DNA of 17,411 bases from NCBI GenBank assembly GCA_900313185.1, contig OMQI01000063.1:1-17411 (forward strand), read 5' to 3'. The translations under genes were made by a program, and so were the position numbers. Every line of letters begins with the position of its first letter. Position 1 is the stretch's first letter. This document shows, piece after piece, positions 1-7,455 of this stretch. The DNA is from an uncultured Rhodospirillaceae bacterium (GTDB lineage: Bacteria > Pseudomonadota > Alphaproteobacteria > RF32 > CAG-239). The notes beneath the pieces are model-generated. The model searched no databases, was not told where the DNA came from, and saw nothing but the letters and a program-made list of their open reading frames with translations.

Positions 1-102
1 GAGAAAAAATACAATAATGATATTCAAAAATGGACTGATGATGCGGTGAAGAAAATTGATGACCAATTTTCAGCTAAAGAACAGGATATTATGCAGGTAT
101 AG
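1..102 (+). CDS. frr: Ribosome recycling factor, C-terminal end (partial)
   Basis: The window opens inside a reading frame that runs to a TAG stop at 100-102, giving 33 residues rich in Lys and Asp and ending in KEQDIMQV. The C-terminus of ribosome recycling factor typically has a charged helix (DDAVKKIDDQF-like here) followed by KE-x-EIM-x-V, so the match is good although short. RRF works with EF-G to split the post-termination ribosome so that subunits can be reused. The call is strengthened by position: frr directly precedes uppS in most Proteobacteria, and uppS starts 3 bp after this stop. The N-terminal four fifths lie outside the window, so integrity cannot be judged. Confidence 0.85.
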   Translation, partial: EKKYNNDIQKWTDDAVKKIDDQFSAKEQDIMQV

Positions 103-105
103 AAT

Positions 106-813
106 ATGGAAAGCGGGACTTCGATAAATCATATAGCCTTTATAATGGACGGTAATCGACGTTGGGCAAAAAAACATAATTTGCCGATTGCAATGGGGCA
201 TCGTAAGGGAGCCGAAACTTTAACCGAAATTGCCAAAGTTGCTAAAAACATGGGTGTTAAATATATGACGGTATATGCCTTTTCTACCGAAAATTGGGGA
301 AGAGAAGAGGCGGAAGTTAACGCTTTAATGGATTTGTTGCGCCATTATCTGGACACCGGATTTAAAGAGTTAAAGGAAAATGATGTTCGCATAATATTTA
401 TCGGCGAAAAATATATGTTGGCAGATGATATAAAGCAAAAGATTGCTCAGATTGAACAACAGACTGCCGAAAACAAATCTGCTACGTTGTGCGTTGCTTT
501 AAGTTATGGTAGCAGGCAGGAGATAATACAAGCCGTGCGCCAAGTTGCCGAGGAAGTAAATTCGGGAAAATTATCATTAAATGATATAAATGTTGATAAA
601 TTTACGAAATATTTATACACGAGGGATATACCTGATCCTGATTTGGTTATTCGAACCAGCGGTGAAAAGAGGATAAGCAATTATTTGCTTTGGCAGACAG
701 CGTATAGTGAATTTTATTTTTCCGATACATTGTGGCCGGATTTTTCCAAAGAAGAATTAAAACATATTATTGAGGACTATTCCAAGAGGGAGAGAAGATA
801 TGGTAAGTCGTAA
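106..813 (+). CDS. uppS: Isoprenyl transferase (undecaprenyl diphosphate synthase)
   Basis: Cis-prenyltransferase that condenses isopentenyl diphosphate onto farnesyl diphosphate to make undecaprenyl diphosphate, the carrier for peptidoglycan and O-antigen precursors, at the cytoplasmic face of the inner membrane. The 235 residues match the usual family length. The catalytic signature FIMDGNRRWA is at the N-terminus, with the Mg-binding Asp at residue 15. YAFSTENW lies near residue 80. The C-terminal substrate-binding block RTSGEKRISNYLLWQ starts at R183, giving the R-x3-E-x-R pattern (R183, E187, R189). The start follows the frr stop by 3 bp with only a weak AGG upstream, so translation is probably coupled to frr. 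The 3' end overlaps the cdsA start by 14 bp. No defects seen. Confidence 0.97.
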   Translation: MESGTSINHIAFIMDGNRRWAKKHNLPIAMGHRKGAETLTEIAKVAKNMGVKYMTVYAFSTENWGREEAEVNALMDLLRHYLDTGFKELKENDVRIIFIGEKYMLADDIKQKIAQIEQQTAENKSATLCVALSYGSRQEIIQAVRQVAEEVNSGKLSLNDINVDKFTKYLYTRDIPDPDLVIRTSGEKRISNYLLWQTAYSEFYFSDTLWPDFSKEELKHIIEDYSKRERRYGKS

Positions 814-1708
814 ATTTGGAGCTATATTTAAAAGAATTTTGGCCGCAATCGTGATGATTCCGATTGCGATTGTGACTTTGTATGTGGGAAGTCCTTATGT
901 CGAAGTCTTGGCAATCGTGGTTGGCGGTTTGTTGTCATGGGAATGGGCCAATATGCTTTCGGTTCCGCATAAAGCTTCATATTATGTAACTGCATACATA
1001 ATGAGTTTGGCAATTGCAATATGGAGTTATAATTCTTCGGTTATATTAACAATGATTGCGGTTATTTCAATAGTGGTTTGGCTGATTTCCGAAAAGGAGA
1101 AACATCGTCGTTTGCTGACATTGGGTGTGCCGTATATTTCGGTGGGAATTGCCTCTCTTATATGGATGTATCGTTCGTTTGATCCGAGCGAAGGTAATTT
1201 TGATCCACGCTACAACTACAGCTTTATTATGACGGCGTGGTTTTTCCTTATGGTATGGAGTATGGATATCGGCGGTTTGGTCGTGGGGTGCAATTTAAGA
1301 GGTCCGAAGTTGGCTCCGAAAATCAGTCCGAATAAAACTTGGTCCGGATTATGCGGCGGTATATTGTTGGCAATGTCGGTTAGTATAATATTTATGTATT
1401 TCTGCACGCAAGTTATGGAAATTCCTTTTTATGATTTTTCTAAATTCCGCTATATTTCATTTTCATATACTCCGCTCAATATACGTTATGAGTGGAATGT
1501 TAATTCTCAGATGTTTTATGCTTTAATGGCGGCTGTGGTTGCTATCTTGGCGCAAATCGGAGATTTAGTGGAATCGGCAATTAAACGCTTGGTGGGCGTG
1601 AAAGATTCTTCCAAGCTTATTCCGGGACACGGCGGGGTGTTCGACCGTATAGATGGTTTGATTTTTGCAGCTCCGTTCGTTTATTTGTTCTTTATGTATA
1701 TTTTGTAA
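800..1708 (+). CDS. cdsA: Phosphatidate cytidylyltransferase
   Basis: Integral membrane enzyme that makes CDP-diacylglycerol from phosphatidic acid and CTP, the branch point for all phospholipids. From the ATG at 800 the protein is 302 residues, normal for the family, with several long hydrophobic helices (for example ILAAIVMIPIAIVTLYV near the N-terminus). The CdsA signature near the C-terminus is intact: S-A-I-K-R, then K-D-S-S-K-L-I-P-G-H-G-G-V-F-D-R-I-D, with SPNKTWSG upstream. I prefer the ATG at 800 over an in-frame TTG at 770. A purine-rich ribosome site (GAGGGAGAG) sits just before 800, and the earlier start would add a charged 10-residue leader ahead of the first membrane segment. 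The gene overlaps the end of uppS by 14 bp, suggesting coupling. In many Proteobacteria dxr comes next, but here rseP follows after 12 bp. Confidence 0.96.
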   Translation: MVSRKFGAIFKRILAAIVMIPIAIVTLYVGSPYVEVLAIVVGGLLSWEWANMLSVPHKASYYVTAYIMSLAIAIWSYNSSVILTMIAVISIVVWLISEKEKHRRLLTLGVPYISVGIASLIWMYRSFDPSEGNFDPRYNYSFIMTAWFFLMVWSMDIGGLVVGCNLRGPKLAPKISPNKTWSGLCGGILLAMSVSIIFMYFCTQVMEIPFYDFSKFRYISFSYTPLNIRYEWNVNSQMFYALMAAVVAILAQIGDLVESAIKRLVGVKDSSKLIPGHGGVFDRIDGLIFAAPFVYLFFMYIL

Positions 1709-1720
1709 CGAGGTGTAATT

Positions 1721-3142
1721 ATGGAAATTTTATCAAATATATTGTACTACGTTATTCCTTTTATAGTCCTTCTGGGGATATTGGTTTTTGTTCACGAATT
1801 CGGACATTTCATAGTAGCTCGTATGTTAGGAGTAAAAGTAGTCGCTTTTTCAATAGGTTTTGGTAAGGAATTGTGGAGCCATACCGATAAGAAAGGAACG
1901 TGTTGGAAAATTTCGGCAGTACCGCTTGGCGGATATTGTCAGTTTTTGGGCGATGCTGATGCTTCATCGTCAACAGCCAGCAAATCGTTATCAAAATTAT
2001 CCAAAAAAGAAAAGGCTATGGCTTTCCCGTTGCAGAAAACGTGGAAAAAATTGGCGATTGTTGTTGCCGGTCCTCTATTTAACTATTTATTGGCTGTTTT
2101 GATTTTTATCGGAATTTTCTTTGCTTACGGCAAAATGATTCATCCGTCGGTTGTCGGAGGTGTTATTGACGGCAGTGCCGCAGCAGAAGCCGGTATTATG
2201 GCCGGAGATGAAATTTTAAGCATAAACGGGAAACCGACGCCGGATTTTCAAACTTTGAGTAATGAAGTTATGCTTAGTGAATCTGATGAAGCAGATGTGG
2301 AGGTTAAGCGTCCGGTTAGTGTTTCAATGCAAACGGAACAAATTACTTATTGCGAATGCGGTGAAGAGAAAACCGGACAAATGATAGGTGTTCGTTCTAT
2401 TCCTTCGGATAGAAACGAAGAGACCGGAGAGTTGGCACCGGTTCCGGTAATTATTGATGAAGTATTTCCGAATAGCCCCGCTGAAAGAGCCGGAATAGTT
2501 AAGGGAGATGTGTTGGAAAGTATTAACGGAGTTGAATTGACATATTTTGATGAACTCAAAAAATATGTTGAGGAACACAGCGGAGAAAATTTGGATATTA
2601 AAGGTCGCCGTATGCTCAATTTGAAAGTTGTGCTTAAAGATACCGATTATAATGATGAAATAGGCGGTAAGAGTAAGCGCAGAATGCTTGGCGTAAGTTC
2701 GACGCCTGAACTTGCTTTCAGTGAAAAATTAAGCTTTATTGAAGCTGTAAAGGCAGGTTTTGAAGAAACATATAATATTACGGCGATGACATTGCGTGGT
2801 GTTTGGCAGATGATTACCGGTCAACGTGGCGGACAAGATGTGGGCGGAATAATCCGCATAGCCGAAATGTCCGGCGATGTCAGTAAAACAGGTGGTATTA
2901 TAGGATTTATTTACTTTATGGCTCTTTTATCGGTCAATTTGGGATTGATTAATCTATTCCCTATACCGGTATTAGACGGTGGAAACATTGTTATTTTCTT
3001 GATTGAAATGGTCATTGGTCGTGACTTAAAAGAAAATGTTAAGGATTATATTTTCAAGTTTGGCTTGCTGATAATTTTGGCGATAATGTTGTTGGCAACG
3101 TGGAATGATATTCTGCATTTGGCAAGTCGTTGGTTTTACTAA
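1721..3142 (+). CDS. rseP: Site-2 zinc metalloprotease RseP
   Basis: Intramembrane protease of the S2P family. In E. coli it cleaves anti-sigma factor RseA within the membrane and clears remnant signal peptides. The 473 residues begin with a membrane segment carrying the zinc motif HEFGH (H25, E26, H29). The third ligand, Asp419, lies in the C-terminal membrane segment motif NLFPIPVLDGG. Between them are two PDZ-like domains: the first around residues 140-240 (AEAGIMAGDEILSING), the second around 245-305 (AERAGIVKGDVLESING), giving the usual four-helix, two-PDZ layout. The first PDZ region carries an unusual Cys-x-Cys at 211/213. A GAGGTG ribosome site precedes the ATG. It lies 12 bp after cdsA and 14 bp before bamA, the normal association of rseP with outer-membrane assembly. 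Substrates in this organism cannot be read from the sequence. Confidence 0.96.
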   Translation: MEILSNILYYVIPFIVLLGILVFVHEFGHFIVARMLGVKVVAFSIGFGKELWSHTDKKGTCWKISAVPLGGYCQFLGDADASSSTASKSLSKLSKKEKAMAFPLQKTWKKLAIVVAGPLFNYLLAVLIFIGIFFAYGKMIHPSVVGGVIDGSAAAEAGIMAGDEILSINGKPTPDFQTLSNEVMLSESDEADVEVKRPVSVSMQTEQITYCECGEEKTGQMIGVRSIPSDRNEETGELAPVPVIIDEVFPNSPAERAGIVKGDVLESINGVELTYFDELKKYVEEHSGENLDIKGRRMLNLKVVLKDTDYNDEIGGKSKRRMLGVSSTPELAFSEKLSFIEAVKAGFEETYNITAMTLRGVWQMITGQRGGQDVGGIIRIAEMSGDVSKTGGIIGFIYFMALLSVNLGLINLFPIPVLDGGNIVIFLIEMVIGRDLKENVKDYIFKFGLLIILAIMLLATWNDILHLASRWFY

Positions 3143-3156
3143 TAAGGAATTAAAAT

Positions 3157-5415
3157 ATGAAAAAGATAGCTTATATCGGATTAATGACTAGCATATTTGC
3201 TTTTCAGGCAAATGCCGCAGATTTTTATGTGAAAAAAATAGAGGTAGACGGTTTGCAACGTGTTGAAAAAGCAACAGTGCTGTCGTATTTGAATATTCAT
3301 AACAATTCAAAAGTATCACAGGATAAACTGGATAGTTCATTTAAAAATTTGTATGATACCGGTTTGTTTAGTGATATAAGTTTTGATACGGCAACTGCAA
3401 ATGTACTTAAAATTAACGTGAAAGAAAATCCGATTATTGGTAAACGAGCCTTTGACGGTAATGATAAGATTGATGATAAAATCTTGGAAGCTGAAGTTCA
3501 ACTCGGCCCTCGTTCGGTTTATGACAAGGCTAAAGTTCAGCAAGATGTGCAAAGAATTTTGGATGTTTATCGTAAAACCGGCCGCTATTCGGTTACGGTT
3601 GAACCGAAAATCATCGAGCGTGAAGAAAATCGTGTGGATTTAATTTATGAAATTGATGAAGGCTCGGCAGCTAAAATCGATAAAATCAATTTTATCGGAA
3701 ATACACACTACACCAGTTCTGATTTGCAAGATGAAATTATGAGCAAAGAGAGCCGTTGGTATCGTATTTTCAGTTCTGCAGAAGATTATGATGCCGAGAA
3801 AATGGATTATGATAAAGAATTGCTCAGACGTTTTTACACTAATCGTGGTTATGCCGATTTTTATGTGCAGTCCGCAATGGCTGAATTGAGTGAAGATCAT
3901 AAGTCATTTGTGCTTACATTTAACTTGGATGAAGGTCCTCGTTATAAGGTTAATGATATTAAAATCAAATCCAATATAGAGGGAGTTGAAACAGATAGCC
4001 TATATGACGATTTGGAAATTGAAAAAGGTGATTGGTATAATGCTCAATTGATAGAAAAATCAACTGCCGAAATGATTGACAGTTTGGGCAAAAAAGGTTT
4101 CGCTTTTGTTGATATTTCTTCGGAATTGGAACGTGATGCCGCAAACGGCAAAGTTGATATTGTGTTCAATATTAATGAAAGTGATCGTATTTTTGTAAAC
4201 CGCATTAACATTAGCGGTAACGATAGAACGGAAGATGAGGTGATTCGTCGTGAGTTCCGTTTGGATGAAGGCGATGCCTTAAATATAACAAAACTCAGAG
4301 ATTCACGCAGAAATGTCGAGAATTTAAATTATTTCAGCAAAATTGATATTCAAACCGACATTGTAGATGAAAATAAAGCAGATTTGAATGTTAATGTTGA
4401 AGAAAAATCTACCGGATATTTCAATGTCGGTATCGGTTATTCCACCTCCAACGGCGCATTATTCAGAGCCGGTGTTACAGAAAACAACTTCCGTGGAAAG
4501 GGACAGGAAATAGGCTTTAATATGGGTATTTCTCAACGTAACAAAGACTATAACATCAGCTTTACCGAGCCTTATTTCCTCGGACGTCGTTTGAGTGCGG
4601 GTATTGATTTGTTTATGGAAGATCAGGATTACGAAGATGAGGCTTCATATGATACCAGAACCATCGGCGGACGTACCAGATTTGGTTGGAACTATACCGA
4701 TAATTTATATCATTTGGCTCGCTATACTTTGAGCACTTCCGATATTAAGAATGTAAAAGAAAGTGCTTCCGAATATGTTAAAGCTGAAAAAGGTAAAGCA
4801 ACTACTTCTGCGGTGGGTCAAACCCTTGTTTATGATAAACGTGACAGTAGCATAAATACCAAAGAAGGTTATTACTTATCATTCGGTCACGATTTTTCCG
4901 GTTTGGGCGGAAATACGAAGTATAACCGTTTTGATGCCAAAGCATATAAATTCTATACATTGGCAGATTACTATACCTTCAAATTCTTCACCACCGGCGG
5001 TTATATTGTAGGTTACGGCGGAAAGGATATTCGTATGTCCGACAGATATTACTTAGGTGGTAACAATATGCGTGGTTTTGAAGTTGCCGGTATCGGTGCT
5101 CGTGATAAAGCCACCGATGATGCCTTGGGCGGTAACTGGATGATGTACTCCGGTGCAGAAATGACTTTCCCTATCGGTTTGGATGAATTGGGAATTAAAG
5201 GTAGAACTTTCTGGGATATCGGTGCATTGGGTAAACCGGATAACTTTAATCGTCAAAAAATTGATTATTCTTCAAAAATCAGACAATCTGTCGGTTTCGG
5301 TTTTGACTGGATGTCGCCGATGGGTAAAATCAATATTGACTTCGGCTTCCCGATTGTTAAGGAACGCTATGATGAAACAGAAGTGTTCCGTTTGAACTTC
5401 GGTACCAGCTTGTAG
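3157..5415 (+). CDS. bamA: Outer membrane protein assembly factor BamA
   Basis: Omp85-family protein that folds and inserts beta-barrel proteins into the outer membrane. The 752 residues begin with a clear signal peptide ending ANA-A, with cleavage near residue 20. Five POTRA repeats follow, roughly at 22-90, 92-170, 172-258, 261-338 and 341-415, each with the pattern of a beta strand, NxR/ExxV-type helix and a DxGxF/Y turn. The rest is a 16-strand-type barrel (about 420-752) rich in alternating aromatic and glycine residues. The loop-6 motif MRGF is present in YLGGNNMRGFEVAGIGARD. The final strand ends in FGTSL, so the last residue is Leu rather than the more common Phe. Ribosome site AAGGAA precedes the ATG. 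skp, often next, is absent; lpxD follows 9 bp later. Confidence 0.97.
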   Translation: MKKIAYIGLMTSIFAFQANAADFYVKKIEVDGLQRVEKATVLSYLNIHNNSKVSQDKLDSSFKNLYDTGLFSDISFDTATANVLKINVKENPIIGKRAFDGNDKIDDKILEAEVQLGPRSVYDKAKVQQDVQRILDVYRKTGRYSVTVEPKIIEREENRVDLIYEIDEGSAAKIDKINFIGNTHYTSSDLQDEIMSKESRWYRIFSSAEDYDAEKMDYDKELLRRFYTNRGYADFYVQSAMAELSEDHKSFVLTFNLDEGPRYKVNDIKIKSNIEGVETDSLYDDLEIEKGDWYNAQLIEKSTAEMIDSLGKKGFAFVDISSELERDAANGKVDIVFNINESDRIFVNRINISGNDRTEDEVIRREFRLDEGDALNITKLRDSRRNVENLNYFSKIDIQTDIVDENKADLNVNVEEKSTGYFNVGIGYSTSNGALFRAGVTENNFRGKGQEIGFNMGISQRNKDYNISFTEPYFLGRRLSAGIDLFMEDQDYEDEASYDTRTIGGRTRFGWNYTDNLYHLARYTLSTSDIKNVKESASEYVKAEKGKATTSAVGQTLVYDKRDSSINTKEGYYLSFGHDFSGLGGNTKYNRFDAKAYKFYTLADYYTFKFFTTGGYIVGYGGKDIRMSDRYYLGGNNMRGFEVAGIGARDKATDDALGGNWMMYSGAEMTFPIGLDELGIKGRTFWDIGALGKPDNFNRQKIDYSSKIRQSVGFGFDWMSPMGKINIDFGFPIVKERYDETEVFRLNFGTSL

Positions 5416-5424
5416 GAGAAAATA

Positions 5425-6438
5425 ATGGTTGACAGCACTTTTTATGAAGTGAGGACAGATGTTACTTTGGCCGATGTGGTCAAAGTAACTTCGTCTGTTT
5501 TAACTGACGAGAGTAAACAAAGCGAAAAAATAGCTCATATTGCCACTATGGCATCGGCGGGTGCTGATGATATATGCTTCTTTTATGACCGTAAAAGTAA
5601 GGAAAAAGCGGCAGAAATCAAAGCCAAAGCTTGTATTACTACCGAAGACTTAAAGCAGTTTGTTCCGCAGAATGTGATTATTTTAATCAGCGAAAATCCG
5701 AAAGTAGCGTTTATTAAACTGAACGAATATATGTATGCTGAAAAAAAGCCGAGTGTCGGAATTGATGCAACGGCAAAAATCGCTGCGAGTGCAAAAATAG
5801 GGCAAAACTGCCATATAGGTGCCAATGTGGTAATAGAGGACAATGTTGAAATCGGTAACGATTGCATTATTGAACCTAACGTGGTTATTTATCACGATTG
5901 TAAAATCGGAAACAATTGTCGGATTGGCAGTAATGCCTCAATAGCATACGGTATAATAGGTAATAATTGCTATATTTATACCGGAGCAAAAATCGGGTTT
6001 GACGGTTTCGGTTTTCAATTGATGAACTATCAGCACCATCGTATACCGCAGTTGGGACGTGTTATTATCGGAAATGACGTGGAAATAGGGGCTAATACCT
6101 GTATAGACCGTGGCGCACTTGATGATACGGTTATCGGCGACGGTTGTCGTATTGATAATTTGGTGCAGATAGCTCATAACGACAAATTGGGACGAGGTTG
6201 CGTGATTGTGGCGCAGGTGGGTATTGCCGGTAGTTGTAATTTGGGTGATTTTGTGGTTTTAGGCGGACAAGTCGGCTTGGCAGATCACTTGAATATCGGT
6301 AGCGGAGCGCAAATTGCCGCACAGTCAGGTGCTATGCGTGATGTTGAAGCCGGTACGGTAGTAATGGGAACTCCGTGTGTTCCGTTTAAAGACTATATGC
6401 GTCAAGTTTCGTTTTTGCAAAGAAATTCTAAGAAATAG
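5425..6438 (+). CDS. lpxD: UDP-3-O-acylglucosamine N-acyltransferase
   Basis: Third enzyme of lipid A synthesis: transfers a 3-hydroxyacyl chain from acyl-ACP to the 2-amino group of UDP-3-O-acylglucosamine in the cytoplasm. The 337 residues match the family length (E. coli about 341). An N-terminal uridine-binding domain (1 to about 105) is followed by a left-handed beta helix built from hexapeptide repeats with [I/V]G pacing (about 110-310), then a short C-terminal helix. The catalytic His is H251 in VQIAHN. The FDGFGF segment and the HHRIPQLG loop typical of LpxD rather than LpxA are present. Its ribosome site AGGAGA overlaps the bamA stop. Presence of the gene implies a lipid A-bearing outer membrane. 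It is followed by fabZ after 8 bp, but lpxA is not in the window. Confidence 0.97.
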   Translation: MVDSTFYEVRTDVTLADVVKVTSSVLTDESKQSEKIAHIATMASAGADDICFFYDRKSKEKAAEIKAKACITTEDLKQFVPQNVIILISENPKVAFIKLNEYMYAEKKPSVGIDATAKIAASAKIGQNCHIGANVVIEDNVEIGNDCIIEPNVVIYHDCKIGNNCRIGSNASIAYGIIGNNCYIYTGAKIGFDGFGFQLMNYQHHRIPQLGRVIIGNDVEIGANTCIDRGALDDTVIGDGCRIDNLVQIAHNDKLGRGCVIVAQVGIAGSCNLGDFVVLGGQVGLADHLNIGSGAQIAAQSGAMRDVEAGTVVMGTPCVPFKDYMRQVSFLQRNSKK

Positions 6439-6446
6439 AGGAAGAA

Positions 6447-6893
6447 ATGTCAGAGAATAAAATTTATAATATTGATGAAATTATGAAGATGCTTCCGCAT
6501 CGTTATCCGTTTTTGTTGGTTGACAGATTGGAAGTTGAAGAAGCCGGAGTAAAAGGAATAGGTTTGAAAAATTTGACAATGAACGAGTTGTTTTTTCAAG
6601 GGCATTTTCCCAATAATCCGATTATGCCGGGGGTATTGCAAATAGAAGCAATGGCTCAAACTGCCGGCTGTATAGTGATGAGTGCAGATGAAAATTATGC
6701 CGAAAATAAACGTAGCGTATTGTTTATGTCGATTGAAGGAGTGAAATTCCGCAAACCGGTACGTCCGGGTGATCAACTTAAGATGCACTTGGAAAAAATC
6801 AGAGAGCGCCGTAATATATTTGTATTCAAAGGCGTATCAATGGTAGATGATCAAGTGGTTTCGGAAGCGGAACTTACTGCTATGATTGTATAA
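6447..6893 (+). CDS. fabZ: 3-hydroxyacyl-[acyl-carrier-protein] dehydratase FabZ
   Basis: Hot-dog fold dehydratase that removes water from 3-hydroxyacyl-ACP in fatty acid elongation, competing with lipid A enzymes for 3-hydroxyacyl-ACP. The 148 residues are full length for the family. The LPHRYPFLLVDR opening and the active-site block GHFPNNPIMPG are present, with catalytic His53 and Glu67 (in LQIEAMAQ). The ribosome site GAGGAAG sits just upstream of the ATG and touches the lpxD stop. It is the last gene of the envelope operon here, since a long hairpin terminator begins 13 bp after its stop. In many relatives lpxA follows directly, which is not the case here. Confidence 0.97.
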   Translation: MSENKIYNIDEIMKMLPHRYPFLLVDRLEVEEAGVKGIGLKNLTMNELFFQGHFPNNPIMPGVLQIEAMAQTAGCIVMSADENYAENKRSVLFMSIEGVKFRKPVRPGDQLKMHLEKIRERRNIFVFKGVSMVDDQVVSEAELTAMIV

Positions 6894-6905
6894 AAGTAAT
6901 ACACG

Positions 6906-6956
6906 GTAAAAAGAGAAAGACCTCGGTAAAAAAAATTACCGAGGTTATCTTTTTAC
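6906..6956. terminator. Long two-stage hairpin terminator after fabZ
   Basis: An inner 10-bp perfect stem (ACCTCGGTAA at 6920-6929 with TTACCGAGGT at 6936-6945) closes an A6 loop. An outer 9-bp stem (GTAAAAAGA at 6906-6914 with TCTTTTTAC at 6948-6956) flanks it across a small internal bulge. The T-run at 6950-6954 gives the U-tract for plus-strand termination, and the A-run on the other side makes it usable in both directions. It separates the envelope operon from the next unit. Confidence 0.85.
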
Positions 6957-6959
6957 AGC

Positions 6960-6988
6960 TTGACAAAATTAGCAGATGAGTCTAATAT
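6960..6988 (+). promoter_or_regulatory. Near-consensus sigma-70 promoter for the small gene at 7025
   Basis: A perfect -35 box TTGACA (6960-6965) is followed by a 17-bp spacer and TAATAT (6983-6988; 4 of 6 to TATAAT). It begins 4 bp after the terminator hairpin, with an expected start near 6995 and so an untranslated leader of about 30 nt. It is the best housekeeping-type promoter I can see in the window. Confidence 0.7.
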
Positions 6989-7024
6989 GCTTGCATATTT
7001 TCTTACTTTTAATCCTGAATAATT

Positions 7025-7393
7025 ATGAACGAAGACAAAAAGATGTTTGGACGCAAGTACGTCCCCGTAAAGAACTATGTTATTCTCGCTTATTTCAAGT
7101 ATGATGAGCAGGGTAAGGTGTTTTACACGATGAAGGTTGTCGGCAAGCGTGTTAATAGCAAGCTTCCGGTTTCTCCCAAGAATGTGGAACTTTTCGACGA
7201 GCGTGGAGCTTTCTATCTTCACAGCGATGCTCCTCTGATGACGGTTGACGGCAAGCAGAGAACTCTGCCAAAGTCTATGTTGACCTATGCTCTGGCTGAT
7301 GATCCTAAGGAGTTTAAAGACGCCCTGGAGAAACTTGCCGGTGTTCTGCGCCACTCAGGTCCGTTTACGGCTGTACGTAAGGAATTCATCTAG
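7025..7393 (+). CDS. Hypothetical protein, 122 residues, atypical codon use
   Basis: I do not recognise this protein. It is 122 residues, soluble-looking, and rich in Lys and aromatic residues, with no signal peptide, membrane segment, Cys or obvious catalytic motif. The N-terminal two thirds look like beta strands (YVILAYFKYD, KVFYTMKVVGKRV, VELFDERGAFYLH). An amphipathic helix follows (DDPKEFKDALEKLAGVLR) and then a short basic tail. It stands alone between its own promoter (6960-6988) and terminator (7398-7432), which argues for a real expressed gene. Codon use is unlike its neighbours: of 11 Leu codons 5 are CTG, 4 CTT, 1 CTC and only 1 TTG, and of 16 Lys codons 13 are AAG. Neighbouring genes favour TTG/TTA and AAA. 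No good ribosome site precedes the ATG at 7025. An in-frame ATG at 7043 is an alternative start, with GAAG 8 bp upstream. Very high expression or recent transfer would both explain the codon bias. Confidence 0.8.
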   Translation: MNEDKKMFGRKYVPVKNYVILAYFKYDEQGKVFYTMKVVGKRVNSKLPVSPKNVELFDERGAFYLHSDAPLMTVDGKQRTLPKSMLTYALADDPKEFKDALEKLAGVLRHSGPFTAVRKEFI

Positions 7394-7397
7394 ATTT

Positions 7398-7432
7398 AAA
7401 CTCTCCCGACCGAAAGGTTCGGAGAGTTTTTT
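7398..7432 (+). terminator. Intrinsic terminator of the small gene
   Basis: AAACTCTCC (7398-7406) pairs with GGAGAGTTT (7421-7429). An upper stem GACC/GGTT, which includes one G-U pair, is closed by a stable GAAA tetraloop (7412-7415), with one C-C mismatch between the two stems. A T-run at 7427-7432 follows. It begins 5 bp after the stop codon of the 122-residue gene and isolates it from dnaK. Confidence 0.88.
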
Positions 7433-7455
7433 CATATTTTGTTTAAATTTTTTAT

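Noticed and set aside
770..799. Alternative upstream TTG start for cdsA
   Set aside because: It would add a charged 10-residue leader, whereas the ATG at 800 has a good purine-rich ribosome site right before it and starts just ahead of the first membrane helix.
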